64,000 nt of DNA from a bacterium (GCA_024743115.1 JANSXC010000021.1:1-64000); one strand, 5' to 3'. Positions 8,878-18,349 are shown, numbered from the stretch's first letter. A program made the numbers and translations. The notes: a model not told the origin generated them from the sequence alone.

Positions 8878-9699
8878 TCACACCCCGAACAGGCGCCGGC
8901 AGTTCTCGCGCACCGCCGTCGCCATCTCCTCGGCCGCGATGTCGCGCGCGGCTGCCATCGCCGCGATGCCGCGGGTCACGTTGGCCGGCTCGTTGCGGGC
9001 GTTCCGGTCGGGCCCCATGTAGGGGCAGTCGGTCTCGGTGAGCAGCCGGTCGAGCGGCAGGGTGCGCGCCATCTGCTGGAAGCTGTCGGCCCGTTCGACG
9101 ACCGGGGGGATGCTCAGGTAGTAGCCGGCCTCCGCGATTCGTCGGGCCAGCTTGAGTTTGCCGCCGAAGCAGTGGAAGTCGGCCTTCGTCACGCCAAGGT
9201 CCTGGAGGATCTCGAACGTGCGCAGTTCCGCTTTGCGGGAGTGCAGGATGACCGGTTTGTCGTGCTTCTTCGCCACCTCGCAGAGGCGGCTGAGGACGCG
9301 CTCCTGCTCCTCCGCCTGATCAGTGACCCAGTACTGGTCCAAGCCGCACTCTCCGACCGCGGTCAGGCGGTCCGCGTGGGCGTCGATCCAGTCGATTTCG
9401 GCGTCCACGTCGAACGGGGTGGGCGGTTTGAAGTCATAGGTCCAGTTCGATCGATCGATGTGGCCCGCGATCGCGTCGACGGGATAGATGCCGCAGGCCG
9501 CGTGCACGTGCGGGTGCTGTTCGGCCAGGCGCAGGACCTCGCGGTTCGAGTTCGGCTCGAGCCCGTTGACGATGACAGCCTCGAGTCCAGTGTCCGCGGC
9601 ACGGCGGATGACCTCGTCACGGTCCGGTGCGAAGGCTTCGTGGGTGAGGTGGGCGTGGACGTCCACGTACGTCGGCATGTGCGTAAGCGTAGGTGCCAT
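8878..9699 (-). CDS. tatD: TatD-family metal-dependent hydrolase (DNase)
   Basis: A 273-residue TIM-barrel amidohydrolase-like protein. Metal ligands of the TatD family are in place: HxH in YVDVHAHL near residues 13-16, Glu in VGECGLDQYW, His in PVILHSRKAE, His in FHCFGG and Asp in TETDCPYMGP. TatD proteins are cytoplasmic 3'-5' exonucleases or deoxyribonucleases. The first ATG at 9699 gives seven extra residues; the ATG at 9678 (MPTYVDVHAHL) fits the family better. Neither has a clear ribosome-binding site. Confidence 0.9.
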   Translation of the reverse strand: MAPTLTHMPTYVDVHAHLTHEAFAPDRDEVIRRAADTGLEAVIVNGLEPNSNREVLRLAEQHPHVHAACGIYPVDAIAGHIDRSNWTYDFKPPTPFDVDAEIDWIDAHADRLTAVGECGLDQYWVTDQAEEQERVLSRLCEVAKKHDKPVILHSRKAELRTFEILQDLGVTKADFHCFGGKLKLARRIAEAGYYLSIPPVVERADSFQQMARTLPLDRLLTETDCPYMGPDRNARNEPANVTRGIAAMAAARDIAAEEMATAVRENCRRLFGV

Positions 9700-9872
9700 C
9701 GCAGGGCGAGTCGCGTCTTTGCCGGCACTGAGCCACTGGGAGGAGCAAGGCGGCGCGGCGTATCGAACCGGGGGCGGCGGTGGGATTTCCCACCTTTTCC
9801 TGCATTGTCCGACCCGACTCGGGGATCTGGAAGGTCACCTTTCCCGAGGATGGCCCGTTCGTGGGTCGAATC

Positions 9873-12503
9873 ATGCCGATTCCCAGTGAGACAGAACTGC
9901 TGCAGCACCGTGCGTTCGTGCGCGGACTGGCCCAGCACCTGCTCGGGGACGCCGAAGTAGCCGAGGATGTGGCGCAGGACGCGCTGCTGACCGCGATCGA
10001 GCGCCCGCCGCGAGACGGATCCAGGCTCAAGTCGTGGCTGGGCACGGTGACGCGTCGACTGGCGTTTCGGCACCTGCGTGACCGTGATCGTCGGCGTCGC
10101 AAGCTCGACTCCATGTCGGCACCAGGCACGCCGGAGCCGCCGGATTCGATCGCCGGGCGACGTGCGGTTCTAGGTCAGGTCACGGCCGCCGTGCAGGGGC
10201 TCGACGACGTCTACCTGGAGGTCGTGCTGTTGCGGTACTTCGAGGGCCTGACGCCCAGCGAAATTGCGCAGCGCCTCGACGCGCCGCTTGCCACGGTGAG
10301 CAGCCGGCTACAACGCGCTCTCGTGAAGCTGCGCGGGCGCCTCGATGACGCGGCTGGTGCGCGTTGGCGTGCCAGTCTGGCTGCGGTCGTCGGTCTACCG
10401 CCGTCCTTGGGCAAGGTGAGTACCGCTTCTCCCAACGCCAAACTCCTGTGGAGTCTGACCATGACCCAAGCATCCGCGGCCACTGCAGTGGCCACTGCCG
10501 CCATCGCGCTCGCCTGCGTTGGCTACCTCTTCTTTTCGAGCTTTTCGGTGGACGCTCCGCAAGCGGACGCGGCGGGGCCGGTTGCTGACGTCAGCGAATC
10601 ACGGCAGGCAACGGGCTCGAGTGACGCGGCCTCGGCCGGATCGTTGGTCCGCGATTCCGTTACCGCAGACGCGGCGCCGGGGCCGGTCAGGATCCGACTC
10701 GTGGCCACGTTGCAATGGCAGGACGGCAGTCCTGCGCGGGCGGGAAAGGCGATCCTGCGAGGTGTCGGTGGAGCGACGACCGAACCGGTCGTCGTGAGCG
10801 AGGATCGGACCGTCGTCGAGTTCTCCAACGTTCTACCGGGACGATATGATCTGCGTATCGCCGGTTCGTCGCTCGAGCATCCGGTGCAGCTCGCGACGGG
10901 CCCGGTCGAGCGGCGAACGATCGAGCTGTTGCCGGTAACGGAGTTTCGTGGCCGGGTGCGTACGATCGCCGGCGTGCCCATTGCGGGAGCCTGGGTCGTA
11001 GGCGATGGCGGCCAGGTCCTCGCCGTCTCGAATGGGCTCGGCGCGTTCCGTGTCCGGAGTCTGGGCCGGTTCAACACTTTCGCGTGTCGGGCGCAGGGCT
11101 ACGAGGCATCTGACTACCGGCCCTGCCCCGCTTCGGGCGAGGAGGCTGACGTCGTCCTTTCGCCCGGCGGCGCCATGCTCGAGGGTTGGGTCGAGGACCC
11201 GGATGGCGAGCCGGTGGCTTTCACGACCGTGATGATCGGCCAGCCCTTCTCCGGAGACTACGTCGTCACTGCCGCCGCCAAACGCGTCGACCAGAGCGAT
11301 CGGGTGCGCGTGCAGACGAACGCGGACGGCTACTTCTTCGCCGTTGGCCTGCGGCCCGGGCAGGTGCCGTTGCGCGTGCCGCGGAACGGTCACGTGTGGT
11401 CGGACTGGAACCAGCGGCTCGAGCTCGCGGCGGGGGCGACAGAGGTCGTTCGGATCCGACTCCAGCGGCCTTGTTCGATCACCGGTGTGGTGAGCGATCG
11501 CACGGGTGCGCCGGTCGCGCGCGCAGATGTCGAGGTCCGCTGGGGCAAGGAGATCGACCAGTGGGATCGGACCTACGCCGACGAAGACGGGCGATTCCGA
11601 CTGCAGGGCCTGCCGCCTGGCCCCGTCGTCCTGACGGCGAAGGCTCGGTCGAATGGTCGTTGTCGCGAACGCATCCTCTTGCAACCCGGCCGGGATGCGG
11701 AGTGGCGGCCGTTCCTTCATCGCGGCACCGTTGGCCGCATCGTCGACGCCCAGGGGCAACCGGTGGGCGGGGTGAACGTCCTAGCCGAGGGTTCGTCCTT
11801 CAAGGCCAGCGTGGTGGCGGATCAAGACGGTGAGTTCGCGATCGGCGACTGCCCGGACTCGTTGACCTCACTGTACGTGATCGCGGGACAGGAGCGCGTT
11901 CTCGGCCACTGGTCGAATGTCGACGTGCACCAGGACGGACTGTTCTTGCGCCTGGCCCCGAACGCGGGTCTGCCGTGCACGATCACGGTTCGCGTGCTGG
12001 GACCCGACGGCCGCCCCGCCGAGGATGCGAGGCTGTCGCTCGGTGAGCCCGGCGAGCCGGCTCGTATCGGCAGCGGGCCGCCGGACGACGAGGGCTGGAT
12101 TCGCCTCAGCGGCCCGATCTATGGCGTGCGGTTCGAGGCGAAGATCCGGTCCGAACTGCTCGGCAGGGTCAGCCTGGGCGTCCGCGCGCCGAATGCCGAC
12201 GGGTTGATCGACTTCGGAACCGTGCGCATGCAGCAGCCCGGTCGCCTGGCCCTCGAGGTTCGGCCCGAAAAGCTCCGCGCGGAGGTCGAGCGTTTCGTCA
12301 TCGAGACTCTCGACGGTGTCGCGATCGTCGGCGGCACCGGGGTGCCGGTTTCGGGATTGCGCCTGGCGCCAGGCGACTATCGCGTGAGGTTGATCGGCGG
12401 CGAACTCTCGCCGACTGCGATCGAAGTCTCGATCGAACGTGGCGAAGTGACGAGCGAGACTGTCGAGCTCACGGCGTCGGCGCAAGGCGGCCGGGGTCGT
12501 TAG
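9873..12503 (+). CDS. ECF-type sigma factor fused to membrane segment and CarboxypepD_reg repeats (fusion B)
   Basis: About 876 residues from ATG 9873; the open frame reaches back to 9780. Region 2 is visible in VAEDVAQDALLTAIE and LKSWLGTVTRRLAFRHLRDRDRR. Region 4 is visible in YLEVVLLRYFEGLTPSEIAQRL and LATVSSRLQRALVKLRGRL. A membrane segment at about 200-222 (ATAAIALACVGYLFFSSF) separates these from beta-sandwich repeats with motifs such as GVVSDRTGAPVARADV, GRIVDAQGQPVGGVNV and RVLGPDGRPAEDARL. The sigma domain differs most from the other four fusions: it lacks the FDRTAP-like opening and ends differently after region 4. Its 3' end overlaps the convergent DUF2911-like gene by 35 bases. 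Confidence 0.87.
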   Translation: MPIPSETELLQHRAFVRGLAQHLLGDAEVAEDVAQDALLTAIERPPRDGSRLKSWLGTVTRRLAFRHLRDRDRRRRKLDSMSAPGTPEPPDSIAGRRAVLGQVTAAVQGLDDVYLEVVLLRYFEGLTPSEIAQRLDAPLATVSSRLQRALVKLRGRLDDAAGARWRASLAAVVGLPPSLGKVSTASPNAKLLWSLTMTQASAATAVATAAIALACVGYLFFSSFSVDAPQADAAGPVADVSESRQATGSSDAASAGSLVRDSVTADAAPGPVRIRLVATLQWQDGSPARAGKAILRGVGGATTEPVVVSEDRTVVEFSNVLPGRYDLRIAGSSLEHPVQLATGPVERRTIELLPVTEFRGRVRTIAGVPIAGAWVVGDGGQVLAVSNGLGAFRVRSLGRFNTFACRAQGYEASDYRPCPASGEEADVVLSPGGAMLEGWVEDPDGEPVAFTTVMIGQPFSGDYVVTAAAKRVDQSDRVRVQTNADGYFFAVGLRPGQVPLRVPRNGHVWSDWNQRLELAAGATEVVRIRLQRPCSITGVVSDRTGAPVARADVEVRWGKEIDQWDRTYADEDGRFRLQGLPPGPVVLTAKARSNGRCRERILLQPGRDAEWRPFLHRGTVGRIVDAQGQPVGGVNVLAEGSSFKASVVADQDGEFAIGDCPDSLTSLYVIAGQERVLGHWSNVDVHQDGLFLRLAPNAGLPCTITVRVLGPDGRPAEDARLSLGEPGEPARIGSGPPDDEGWIRLSGPIYGVRFEAKIRSELLGRVSLGVRAPNADGLIDFGTVRMQQPGRLALEVRPEKLRAEVERFVIETLDGVAIVGGTGVPVSGLRLAPGDYRVRLIGGELSPTAIEVSIERGEVTSETVELTASAQGGRGR
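10450..10463 (+). promoter_or_regulatory. Internal Shine-Dalgarno and in-frame ATG in fusion B
   Basis: GGAG at 10450-10453 lies 7 nt before in-frame ATG 10461 (residue 197), immediately ahead of the hydrophobic membrane segment. It is the same arrangement as in fusions A, D and E, though with a weaker site. Confidence 0.4.
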
Positions 12504-13227
12504 TAGAGCGAGCCGGCCGCTGCGCCCGGCGCCAGCGCATCGCAGGCTGCAGTCCCGAACGTGACTTACCGCCCGAGCGTTCGGTAGCTCTGGCGGGCTT
12601 GGTTTCCCTTGGCGGTTCGGAGCTGCTGCCCGACGCTTTCTTCTTGGTGTTCGCAGGCTTGCGGTACGGATTCTTGCCGTCGCGAAGCTCCAGCGGGATC
12701 TCCAGCACCTGAGTACCGAACGCGAATCGGAAGAGCGCCGCGTTGGGTTGGTCGGTCGGTTCGATGCTGAGGAACAGGCGCTTACGTAGCTGCGGAGTCG
12801 CTCGCGCGTGCATGTGCCAGTTGATTGGGATAGGGCCTTCGCCGCCCTGCTTGCGCAGGTTGAGTTCCCAGCACTGGTCACGGTTGATCGTGAAGTAGAG
12901 GTCGTAGGTTCCCGGCGGGATCAGATTGCCACAGGCCACGACGTGGTTGGTCGTGGCTACCGTGCCGATCGGTTTTTGGGCTGCGAGTCGATTGAACGCG
13001 GCATGCTCGCTCTTGCGTCCGGGCAGCAGCCGCCAATACCCCTTCCCGTAGGCGATTGCGGTGTAGCGGAGCTCGAGCATCGAGTCCGCCGCGAAGTCGA
13101 TCCTGGTCGACATTCGCGGTGCGTTTTCGTTGATCGTGCCCGTCAGCTGGGCCGTCGCGGCCGCCGGGAACGCTGCCATGACCAGCGACGCGATCAGCGC
13201 GCTCATGGATGACGAAGCCACGTTCAT
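12469..13227 (-). CDS. Secreted DUF2911-like protein
   Basis: About 252 residues from ATG 13227, chosen because it opens a clear signal peptide (IASLVMAAFPAAATAQ). The longer open frame to 13302 would bury the signal. The core resembles DUF2911 proteins: LELRYTAIAYGKGYWRLLPG, then a stretch VATTNHVVACGNLIPPGTYDLYF and WELNLRKQG, with the PPGTYDLYF turn in the place of the usual LPAGKYSLF. The last 65 or so residues are basic and Ser/Pro/Lys-rich and look disordered. No function is known for the family. The 3' end overlaps fusion B tail to tail. Confidence 0.65.
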   Translation of the reverse strand: MNVASSSMSALIASLVMAAFPAAATAQLTGTINENAPRMSTRIDFAADSMLELRYTAIAYGKGYWRLLPGRKSEHAAFNRLAAQKPIGTVATTNHVVACGNLIPPGTYDLYFTINRDQCWELNLRKQGGEGPIPINWHMHARATPQLRKRLFLSIEPTDQPNAALFRFAFGTQVLEIPLELRDGKNPYRKPANTKKKASGSSSEPPRETKPARATERSGGKSRSGLQPAMRWRRAQRPARSTNDPGRLAPTP

Positions 13228-13265
13228 GATGCTCGAGTCTATCAGACGTCGCCCGTGTGACGTCT

Positions 13266-14504
13266 TCACCGCCTGATCTCGCCGGCATGCGGCGGGTGCC
13301 ATGGCCGCACGTCGATGCGGCCGTCGGCTGCTACCTTCACCCGGTAGCGTTGCGGCCAGTTGTGGTGCTTGTAGAGATTGGCGTGATGGATACTGACGAC
13401 ATGCTCGTCGGCGGTCGGTGAGAACCCGTCGCCTCTTGCCGTCAGCGTCTTGCTCGCCGCGTCGAACGTTACAGCCAGGCGTCGACCGTCACAGGTCACC
13501 GTCATCGTCGAGGACAGGACGCGCTGCCGGTCGCTACCCCACCAGCCTGGCAGCCCGTCGTCGAGCACCGTCGTGATCGCCATCCGCCCGTCCGTCCGCT
13601 CGACGGTCGGGGTGGACTGGGTTGGACGGCCGCCGTAGGCGTACTCGACGAGTCCCAGGTAGATCGCGTAAGCCTCGCGCAGGTTGTGGAGCCCGTCCCG
13701 AAGGCGTTGCTCCTCTTGAGGGTGCGTGAAGAACGAAGACTCCAACAGGATCGCGGGCACCCGCGCATGCCGCAGCACGGCGAAGCCGTTCCGATACATC
13801 TGCTGGTCGCTCATCAGCACCGAGGTGATGCCGGTACCCGAGTTGCGCAGCTCGGCGCCGATGCGGTGGCCGACCGCACGGGCCGCGTCGAGCGCGACCT
13901 CCGACCAGTCCGCTTCGCCGTGGAACCAGATGCTCGGGTAGTTCGCGGTTGGTTTGCCGGCGGCATTGTGATGCAGGCTGATGAACAGGTCCGCACCGAT
14001 CCCGCCGTTGGGTCGCCTGGCGTTGTTGGCGATCTCGGCCCGGCGTCGGTGGGTGTCTTTCAGCCGGTCGTTGGCTGCCGCACTGGTCTCGCCCTCGCGG
14101 GTCAGCAGTACCTCGGCGCCGGCGTCCTCGAGCAACCGACGCAGCAGCTTTGCCACGCGCAAGTTCATCTCCGCTTCTCGCACACCCGTCGGGCCGCGCT
14201 TGTAGCCCGCGACGTCGGCTTTGCCGCCGTGCCCGGGGTCCAGAACGATGACCCAGTCGGCAAGATACTTCTCCGCCGGATGCCGCGGCACGCGGAGCGG
14301 TCGGCCGTGATCTTCCCACGCGTGGGAATCGCGCCCTGCGAGCAGCGACATCGCGGTGTCGAGGTCGGCAGGTTGCCACCCTTCGGCGGTCACGTCGCGC
14401 AGGTTGGTCGCGGGGTCGGGCGACGGCTGCGGGGGGCAGGAACAGGCGCCGAGCAAGGTGGCGGCAAGCAACGTGAACCAGGTGTGGTGGCCGTTGGTGT
14501 GCAT
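13266..14504 (-). CDS. N-acetylmuramoyl-L-alanine amidase (Amidase_3), lipoprotein
   Basis: About 412 residues from ATG 14504. The signal peptide ends in a lipobox (TLLGAC), so the protein is probably lipid-anchored. The zinc amidase domain shows VIVLDPGHGGKAD (His ligand), the Glu ligand in GVREAEMNLRVAKLL, the central DLFISLHHNAAG (His ligand) and a catalytic Glu in PAILLESSFFTHP. Amidase_3 enzymes cut the bond between N-acetylmuramate and L-alanine in peptidoglycan. The catalytic region ends near residue 290; about 120 further residues form an unassigned C-terminal domain. Presence of a complete amidase indicates peptidoglycan turnover in this organism. Confidence 0.9.
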   Translation of the reverse strand: MHTNGHHTWFTLLAATLLGACSCPPQPSPDPATNLRDVTAEGWQPADLDTAMSLLAGRDSHAWEDHGRPLRVPRHPAEKYLADWVIVLDPGHGGKADVAGYKRGPTGVREAEMNLRVAKLLRRLLEDAGAEVLLTREGETSAAANDRLKDTHRRRAEIANNARRPNGGIGADLFISLHHNAAGKPTANYPSIWFHGEADWSEVALDAARAVGHRIGAELRNSGTGITSVLMSDQQMYRNGFAVLRHARVPAILLESSFFTHPQEEQRLRDGLHNLREAYAIYLGLVEYAYGGRPTQSTPTVERTDGRMAITTVLDDGLPGWWGSDRQRVLSSTMTVTCDGRRLAVTFDAASKTLTARGDGFSPTADEHVVSIHHANLYKHHNWPQRYRVKVAADGRIDVRPWHPPHAGEIRR

Positions 14505-14586
14505 GGCATTGGATAGTATGAACGACGCGGTCGCCTCGATGCCGTGGATTGCGGGCCGGTTTCGCGACGTTCGATGGACGGACACG

Positions 14587-15051
14587 ATGACTTTCGACGA
14601 GCAGAAGCACTACGACAGTTGCCGGGACAGCGCGCATGGCCTCGCGACCAGGTTCCTGAACCTGCTCTTTCAGTATGTGTCGTTCAGCGTGGCGTCGCTG
14701 ACGGCAATCGGCTTGCTGCACAACCGCGTACATCCGTCCGTGGCCATCGCGATCGGCACCATATCGATCGCCACGTGCATCTACTTCCGGACGATCGTCC
14801 TGCGTTACTACGCGGCCGCGCGCGCGAGCATTTCGTTGTGTATCAAGCTCGAGAAAGACCTCTTCGGCAAGGAGGCCGATCAGCGTGGTGTGTTCAGTGC
14901 AATCAGTGCAGGCGGGGGTCGCTTCTACACGTCGACCCGCATCAAGAACACGATCGGAGTCGTTCTCGTCCTTCCAGAGTTCGCCTTCATCGCCGTCGTG
15001 GTCGTGCTGGTGTACCTGGCGTTCCAGTCGGGTTGGAGCGGTGCGGGGTAG
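14587..15051 (+). CDS. Small membrane protein of unknown function
   Basis: 154 residues from ATG 14587. Two hydrophobic segments form a hairpin near residues 25-65 (YVSFSVASLTAIGLL and VAIAIGTISIATCIYF), then comes an amphipathic, charged stretch with KLEKDLFGKEADQRG, and a final membrane segment near 125-145 (VLPEFAFIAVVVVLVYLAF). The layout, a 2-TM hairpin, cytoplasmic helices and one more TM, is loosely like SLATT-type proteins, but I cannot assign it to that family. An upstream in-frame ATG at 14518 is also possible. It is divergent from the amidase gene. Confidence 0.6.
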   Translation: MTFDEQKHYDSCRDSAHGLATRFLNLLFQYVSFSVASLTAIGLLHNRVHPSVAIAIGTISIATCIYFRTIVLRYYAAARASISLCIKLEKDLFGKEADQRGVFSAISAGGGRFYTSTRIKNTIGVVLVLPEFAFIAVVVVLVYLAFQSGWSGAG

Positions 15052-15060
15052 ATGGGCCCT

Positions 15061-16677
15061 TTATCGTTCCAGGGCGTAGCCGGTATCCCGTGCCGGCAGC
15101 ACGACCTGGTTCTCCCTGGCGTAGTCGTGCCAGTGGGCGAGCAGCTCGCGGAGCTTGGCCGGCTGTTCTGCCGCGAGGTCTCGGCTCTCGGCGGGGTCGG
15201 CCTCGAGGTCGTAGAGTTCCCAGCGCCCGGAGCCGTACGGCGGCCAGATCCACGCGATCTTGAATCGCCCCTTCTGGATCGCGCGGCGGCCGAAGAGTTC
15301 CCAGCCGACCACGTGCTCGGGCTCCGGAGTCGGTGTGAGCATCATGTGGCTTCGCGGCGCATCCCTGCCACTCGCGAGGTGTATCGCCATCGGCCAGAAG
15401 TCGCGTGCGGTCACCGCAGCGTCCGAGCGACCGGGCTCGACGGTCCCGGGCCACGACACGATCGCGGGCACCCGAACGCCGCCCTGCGTCGGGAACGCTT
15501 TGAACAATCGAAACGGCGCCACGGCCGCGCGCGCCCAGCCTGGACTCAGCCAGCAGTAAGAGCCCGGGTGCCCGAGGTTCTCGAGGCGGTTGTCGAATCG
15601 GCGCTTCACGTATTCACCGATGCCTGCGAGGTTGCCGACCGGATTGCCCTCAGGGCCGTTGTCGCTGCAGAACACGATGAGGGTCCGTTCGAGCTCACCG
15701 GCGGCGCGCAGCGCGGCGAGCAGGCGCCCAACGTTGTGGTCGAGGTTCTCGACCATCGCGGCGTAGATTTCCATCGATCTGGACTCGCGGCGTTGCTCCT
15801 CCGGCGACAGGGAAGACCACGCCGGCGCGAGCGGATAGCGCGGGGGCGTGGGATGTGCTGGCGAGGTGACGCCCGCGGCGATCGCGCCTTGCAGTCGTCG
15901 CGAACGGAGTGCGTCGTAGCCGTCGTCGTAGCGGCCGCCGACCTTCGCGAGCCACTCGCGCGGTGCGTGCAGCGGCCAATGGGGCGCGGTGTAGGCGGCA
16001 TAGGCGAAGACTGGCTTGCCGGTGTGTCGCGCTTCTGCGAAGTAGCCGATCAGCTTGTCGGTGTAGGCATCGGAGGAATAGAAGTCGTCGGGCAGTTCGA
16101 CTGGCCGACCGTCCTCGAGATACGGCGCTTTGCCGGGCGCTTCCACGAGCTTGAATGCGTCGGCGAAATGGCTGGCGCCCCCGGGCAGCAACGCGAACGA
16201 ACGCTCGAACCCGCGCGCGTGCGGCGTGACCTCGGGCGCCGTGCCCAGATGCCACTTCCCTGCCATGCACGTGAAGTAGCCAGCCGCCTGCAGTCGTCGT
16301 GCGATCGTGTCGTCCGACGTCATGACGCCCTCGTAGCCTGGAGCGCCGGACTGGCGTTCGTCTTGTTCGCCGCTCATCGTGCCGAGCCCGACGCGATGCG
16401 GGTCCTTGCCCGTCATCAGCATCGCGCGTGTTGGCGAGCACGCTGGCGCGACGAGGAAGTTCGTCAGCAGCATCCCGGATCGCGCAAGGCGATCGAGGTT
16501 GGGCGTGTTGATCTCGCTGCCGAAGATGCCGAGGTCGGTGTAGCCGAGGTCGTCGGCGACGATGAGCAGGATGTTGGGCCGGGTCGCCGAGTCGCGTGGC
16601 GTGTGCGGCGCCGCGCAACCTGACAGAACGGGTAGCAGCGCGGCGGCCGAGGCGAGGATCTTCTGCATGCCCGGCAT
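15061..16677 (-). CDS. Formylglycine-dependent sulfatase, probable lipoprotein
   Basis: About 538 residues from ATG 16677. The lipobox LLPVLSGC at residues 14-21 suggests lipid anchoring. The alkaline-phosphatase-fold sulfatase domain begins with RPNILLIVADDLGY, where the Asp pair binds calcium. The modification motif is C80-S-P-T-R, so Cys80 should become formylglycine through a sulfatase-modifying enzyme encoded elsewhere. Further signatures are GKWHLG and the second metal site in VFCSDNGPEGN. Planctomycetes carry many such enzymes for desulfating marine polysaccharides; the actual substrate is unknown. The C-terminal YDLEADPAESRDLA is the usual end motif. Confidence 0.93.
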   Translation of the reverse strand: MPGMQKILASAAALLPVLSGCAAPHTPRDSATRPNILLIVADDLGYTDLGIFGSEINTPNLDRLARSGMLLTNFLVAPACSPTRAMLMTGKDPHRVGLGTMSGEQDERQSGAPGYEGVMTSDDTIARRLQAAGYFTCMAGKWHLGTAPEVTPHARGFERSFALLPGGASHFADAFKLVEAPGKAPYLEDGRPVELPDDFYSSDAYTDKLIGYFAEARHTGKPVFAYAAYTAPHWPLHAPREWLAKVGGRYDDGYDALRSRRLQGAIAAGVTSPAHPTPPRYPLAPAWSSLSPEEQRRESRSMEIYAAMVENLDHNVGRLLAALRAAGELERTLIVFCSDNGPEGNPVGNLAGIGEYVKRRFDNRLENLGHPGSYCWLSPGWARAAVAPFRLFKAFPTQGGVRVPAIVSWPGTVEPGRSDAAVTARDFWPMAIHLASGRDAPRSHMMLTPTPEPEHVVGWELFGRRAIQKGRFKIAWIWPPYGSGRWELYDLEADPAESRDLAAEQPAKLRELLAHWHDYARENQVVLPARDTGYALER

Positions 16678-16703
16678 CCTACTCCGGGCCCGGCCCGCCG
16701 TTC

Positions 16704-17171
16704 TCAGCCCGCGTAGGGCACGGACGAGTGGTGCAGGACGATCTTGGCGTTGCCGGCGCCGTTCAGGGCGTACCCGAACGTGTACTCGACCTTGACCTCT
16801 TCTCCTTCCGGGTTGGTGAAGAAGTAGTTGCCCATCGCCATGGCCGTGTTGCCGTTCGTGTAGACGTTGTGGTTCTCCCAGCGGACCGCGGTCCACCCCT
16901 TGATGGCGAAGCCGCCGTCCTCGGGGCAGACACCGTTGGTCGCGACGAAGTAGGACAGCGCCTCGTCGAACGTGCCGCGGAACTGGACCTTGGCCGCAAG
17001 CGTTGGTTTGAACAACACCGGTCCCGACTCGTAGGAGTACAAGTTGTTGATGTGGTCGCGGGCCGCCTGTTCGAAGTCCCCGCCGTTCTTGTGCGTTGTC
17101 GCGATGTGAACGATGCCTTCACCCCAGGCCTGCTGGGCGGCGAGAACTTGATCCTTGGTGATCTCACTCAT
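16704..17171 (-). CDS. Iota-type carbonic anhydrase-like protein (COG4337)
   Basis: 155 residues in an NTF2/SnoaL-like fold. The sequence matches, from memory, the COG4337 family shown to contain metal-free iota carbonic anhydrases: VLFKPTLAAKVQFRG, ALSYFVATNG, CPEDGGFAIKGW, NTAMAMGNYFF, VEYTFGYAL and the ending IVLHHSSVPYAG, where HHSS is the characteristic motif. The enzymes hydrate CO2 to bicarbonate. Databases often mislabel this family, for example as phosphoribosyl-AMP cyclohydrolase, so the annotation deserves care. There is no signal peptide, so it should be cytoplasmic. The start ATG 17171 gives MSEITKDQVLAAQ. Activity is inferred from family membership only. Confidence 0.75.
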   Translation of the reverse strand: MSEITKDQVLAAQQAWGEGIVHIATTHKNGGDFEQAARDHINNLYSYESGPVLFKPTLAAKVQFRGTFDEALSYFVATNGVCPEDGGFAIKGWTAVRWENHNVYTNGNTAMAMGNYFFTNPEGEEVKVEYTFGYALNGAGNAKIVLHHSSVPYAG

Positions 17172-17293
17172 GACTGATTCTCCGGTTCTGTCGACTGGTC
17201 GGATGGCACGTGCGGCCGCAGGACGCCTGTGGCTGACGCGTGGCGCGCTGTTCTTACCCCGCCACGAATCGCGCCGCAACGCGAACTGCTGCG

Positions 17294-18349
17294 TTACTCG
17301 GCCGCCGCGTAACGCGCCTTGATGCGCGGCACGAGGTACTCCGCAAACGCGGTCTCGAGGTCGTGCTTCGGCGCGAAACCGAAGTCTTCGCGGGCTGGCG
17401 AATCGTCGACGTCGGCCGGCCACGAGTCGACGATCGCCTGGCGCTGCTCGTCGGGATCGAACGTGATGTCGGCGTTCGGGAAGTGCTGGCGCACGATTTC
17501 GGCGAACTCGGCCGCGGTCGGGCTGAACGCCGTCAGGTTGTAGATCGGACAGCGCAGTTGATCGCGGTCCGCGGTGGCGAGCGCGAGCGTTGCGCTCACG
17601 GCGTCGGGCATCGTGAGGAACGGGATGCGCGTCGCCTCGCGCACGAAGCATGCGTAGGGCTCACCTTTGGCTGCCGAGTGCAGCATCTCGGGACCGTAGT
17701 CGCTCGTGCCGCCCGATGGCACGGTGTCGGCGCTGATCAGGCCCGGGTAACGCACGCAACGGAAGTCGACGAGGTCCGGCACCCGGTCCTTCGCGAGTTG
17801 GCGATAGTGCTGCATGTAGTAGCGGCCCAGGTGTTCGCAGGCGAGTTTGTTGCAGCCGTACATCGTCGTCGGCATCACGAAGTGGTCCCAGCGCACCTTG
17901 GGGTGTCGGGCCTTGGTCTCGAGGTCGGGCATGCCGAACGCGGCGATCGAACTCGGGAACACGAACTTCACCGGCACTCCGTGGCTGCGGGCCTGTTCGG
18001 CCGCGAGACGCAACAGTCCGAGCGTGCCGCCGACGTTGACGTCGTGCGCGGTCTCGGGAGTGAACTCGGCGCGCGTCGAGAGCAGGGCGGCTAGATGGTA
18101 GATCTCGCGCACCTCGTACATCGCTAGCAATCGACCGAGCAGCATCGCATCGCAGATGTCACCGACGACGGTCTGCATGCACATCGCGCGGATCTCAGCG
18201 TCGAGCTCACGGAGATCGATCGCGACGATGTTGCGTGCGCCGCGTTCGTAGAGGCCGCGGATCATGCCGTGGCCGACTTCACCGCCGGCGCCGGTGATCA
18301 GGATCGCGTCCGCGCGCCGGCCGCCGGGAGAAACGGTCGATTGGTCCAT
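17294..18349 (-). CDS. Short-chain L-threonine 3-dehydrogenase-like NAD-dependent epimerase/dehydratase
   Basis: 351 residues from ATG 18349. It is an extended SDR: the cofactor motif ITGAGGEVGHG near the N-terminus, acidic VAIDLRE after strand 2, the Ser region FVFPSSIAAFG, and the catalytic pair in MYGCNKLACE (YxxxK). The segment RCVRYPGLISADTVPSGGTSDYG and the following PFLTMPDAVSATL are characteristic of the SDR-type threonine dehydrogenase that oxidises threonine to 2-amino-3-ketobutyrate. A nucleotide-sugar epimerase remains possible. The protein is cytoplasmic and no partner such as 2-amino-3-ketobutyrate ligase is adjacent. Confidence 0.82.
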   Translation of the reverse strand: MDQSTVSPGGRRADAILITGAGGEVGHGMIRGLYERGARNIVAIDLRELDAEIRAMCMQTVVGDICDAMLLGRLLAMYEVREIYHLAALLSTRAEFTPETAHDVNVGGTLGLLRLAAEQARSHGVPVKFVFPSSIAAFGMPDLETKARHPKVRWDHFVMPTTMYGCNKLACEHLGRYYMQHYRQLAKDRVPDLVDFRCVRYPGLISADTVPSGGTSDYGPEMLHSAAKGEPYACFVREATRIPFLTMPDAVSATLALATADRDQLRCPIYNLTAFSPTAAEFAEIVRQHFPNADITFDPDEQRQAIVDSWPADVDDSPAREDFGFAPKHDLETAFAEYLVPRIKARYAAAE

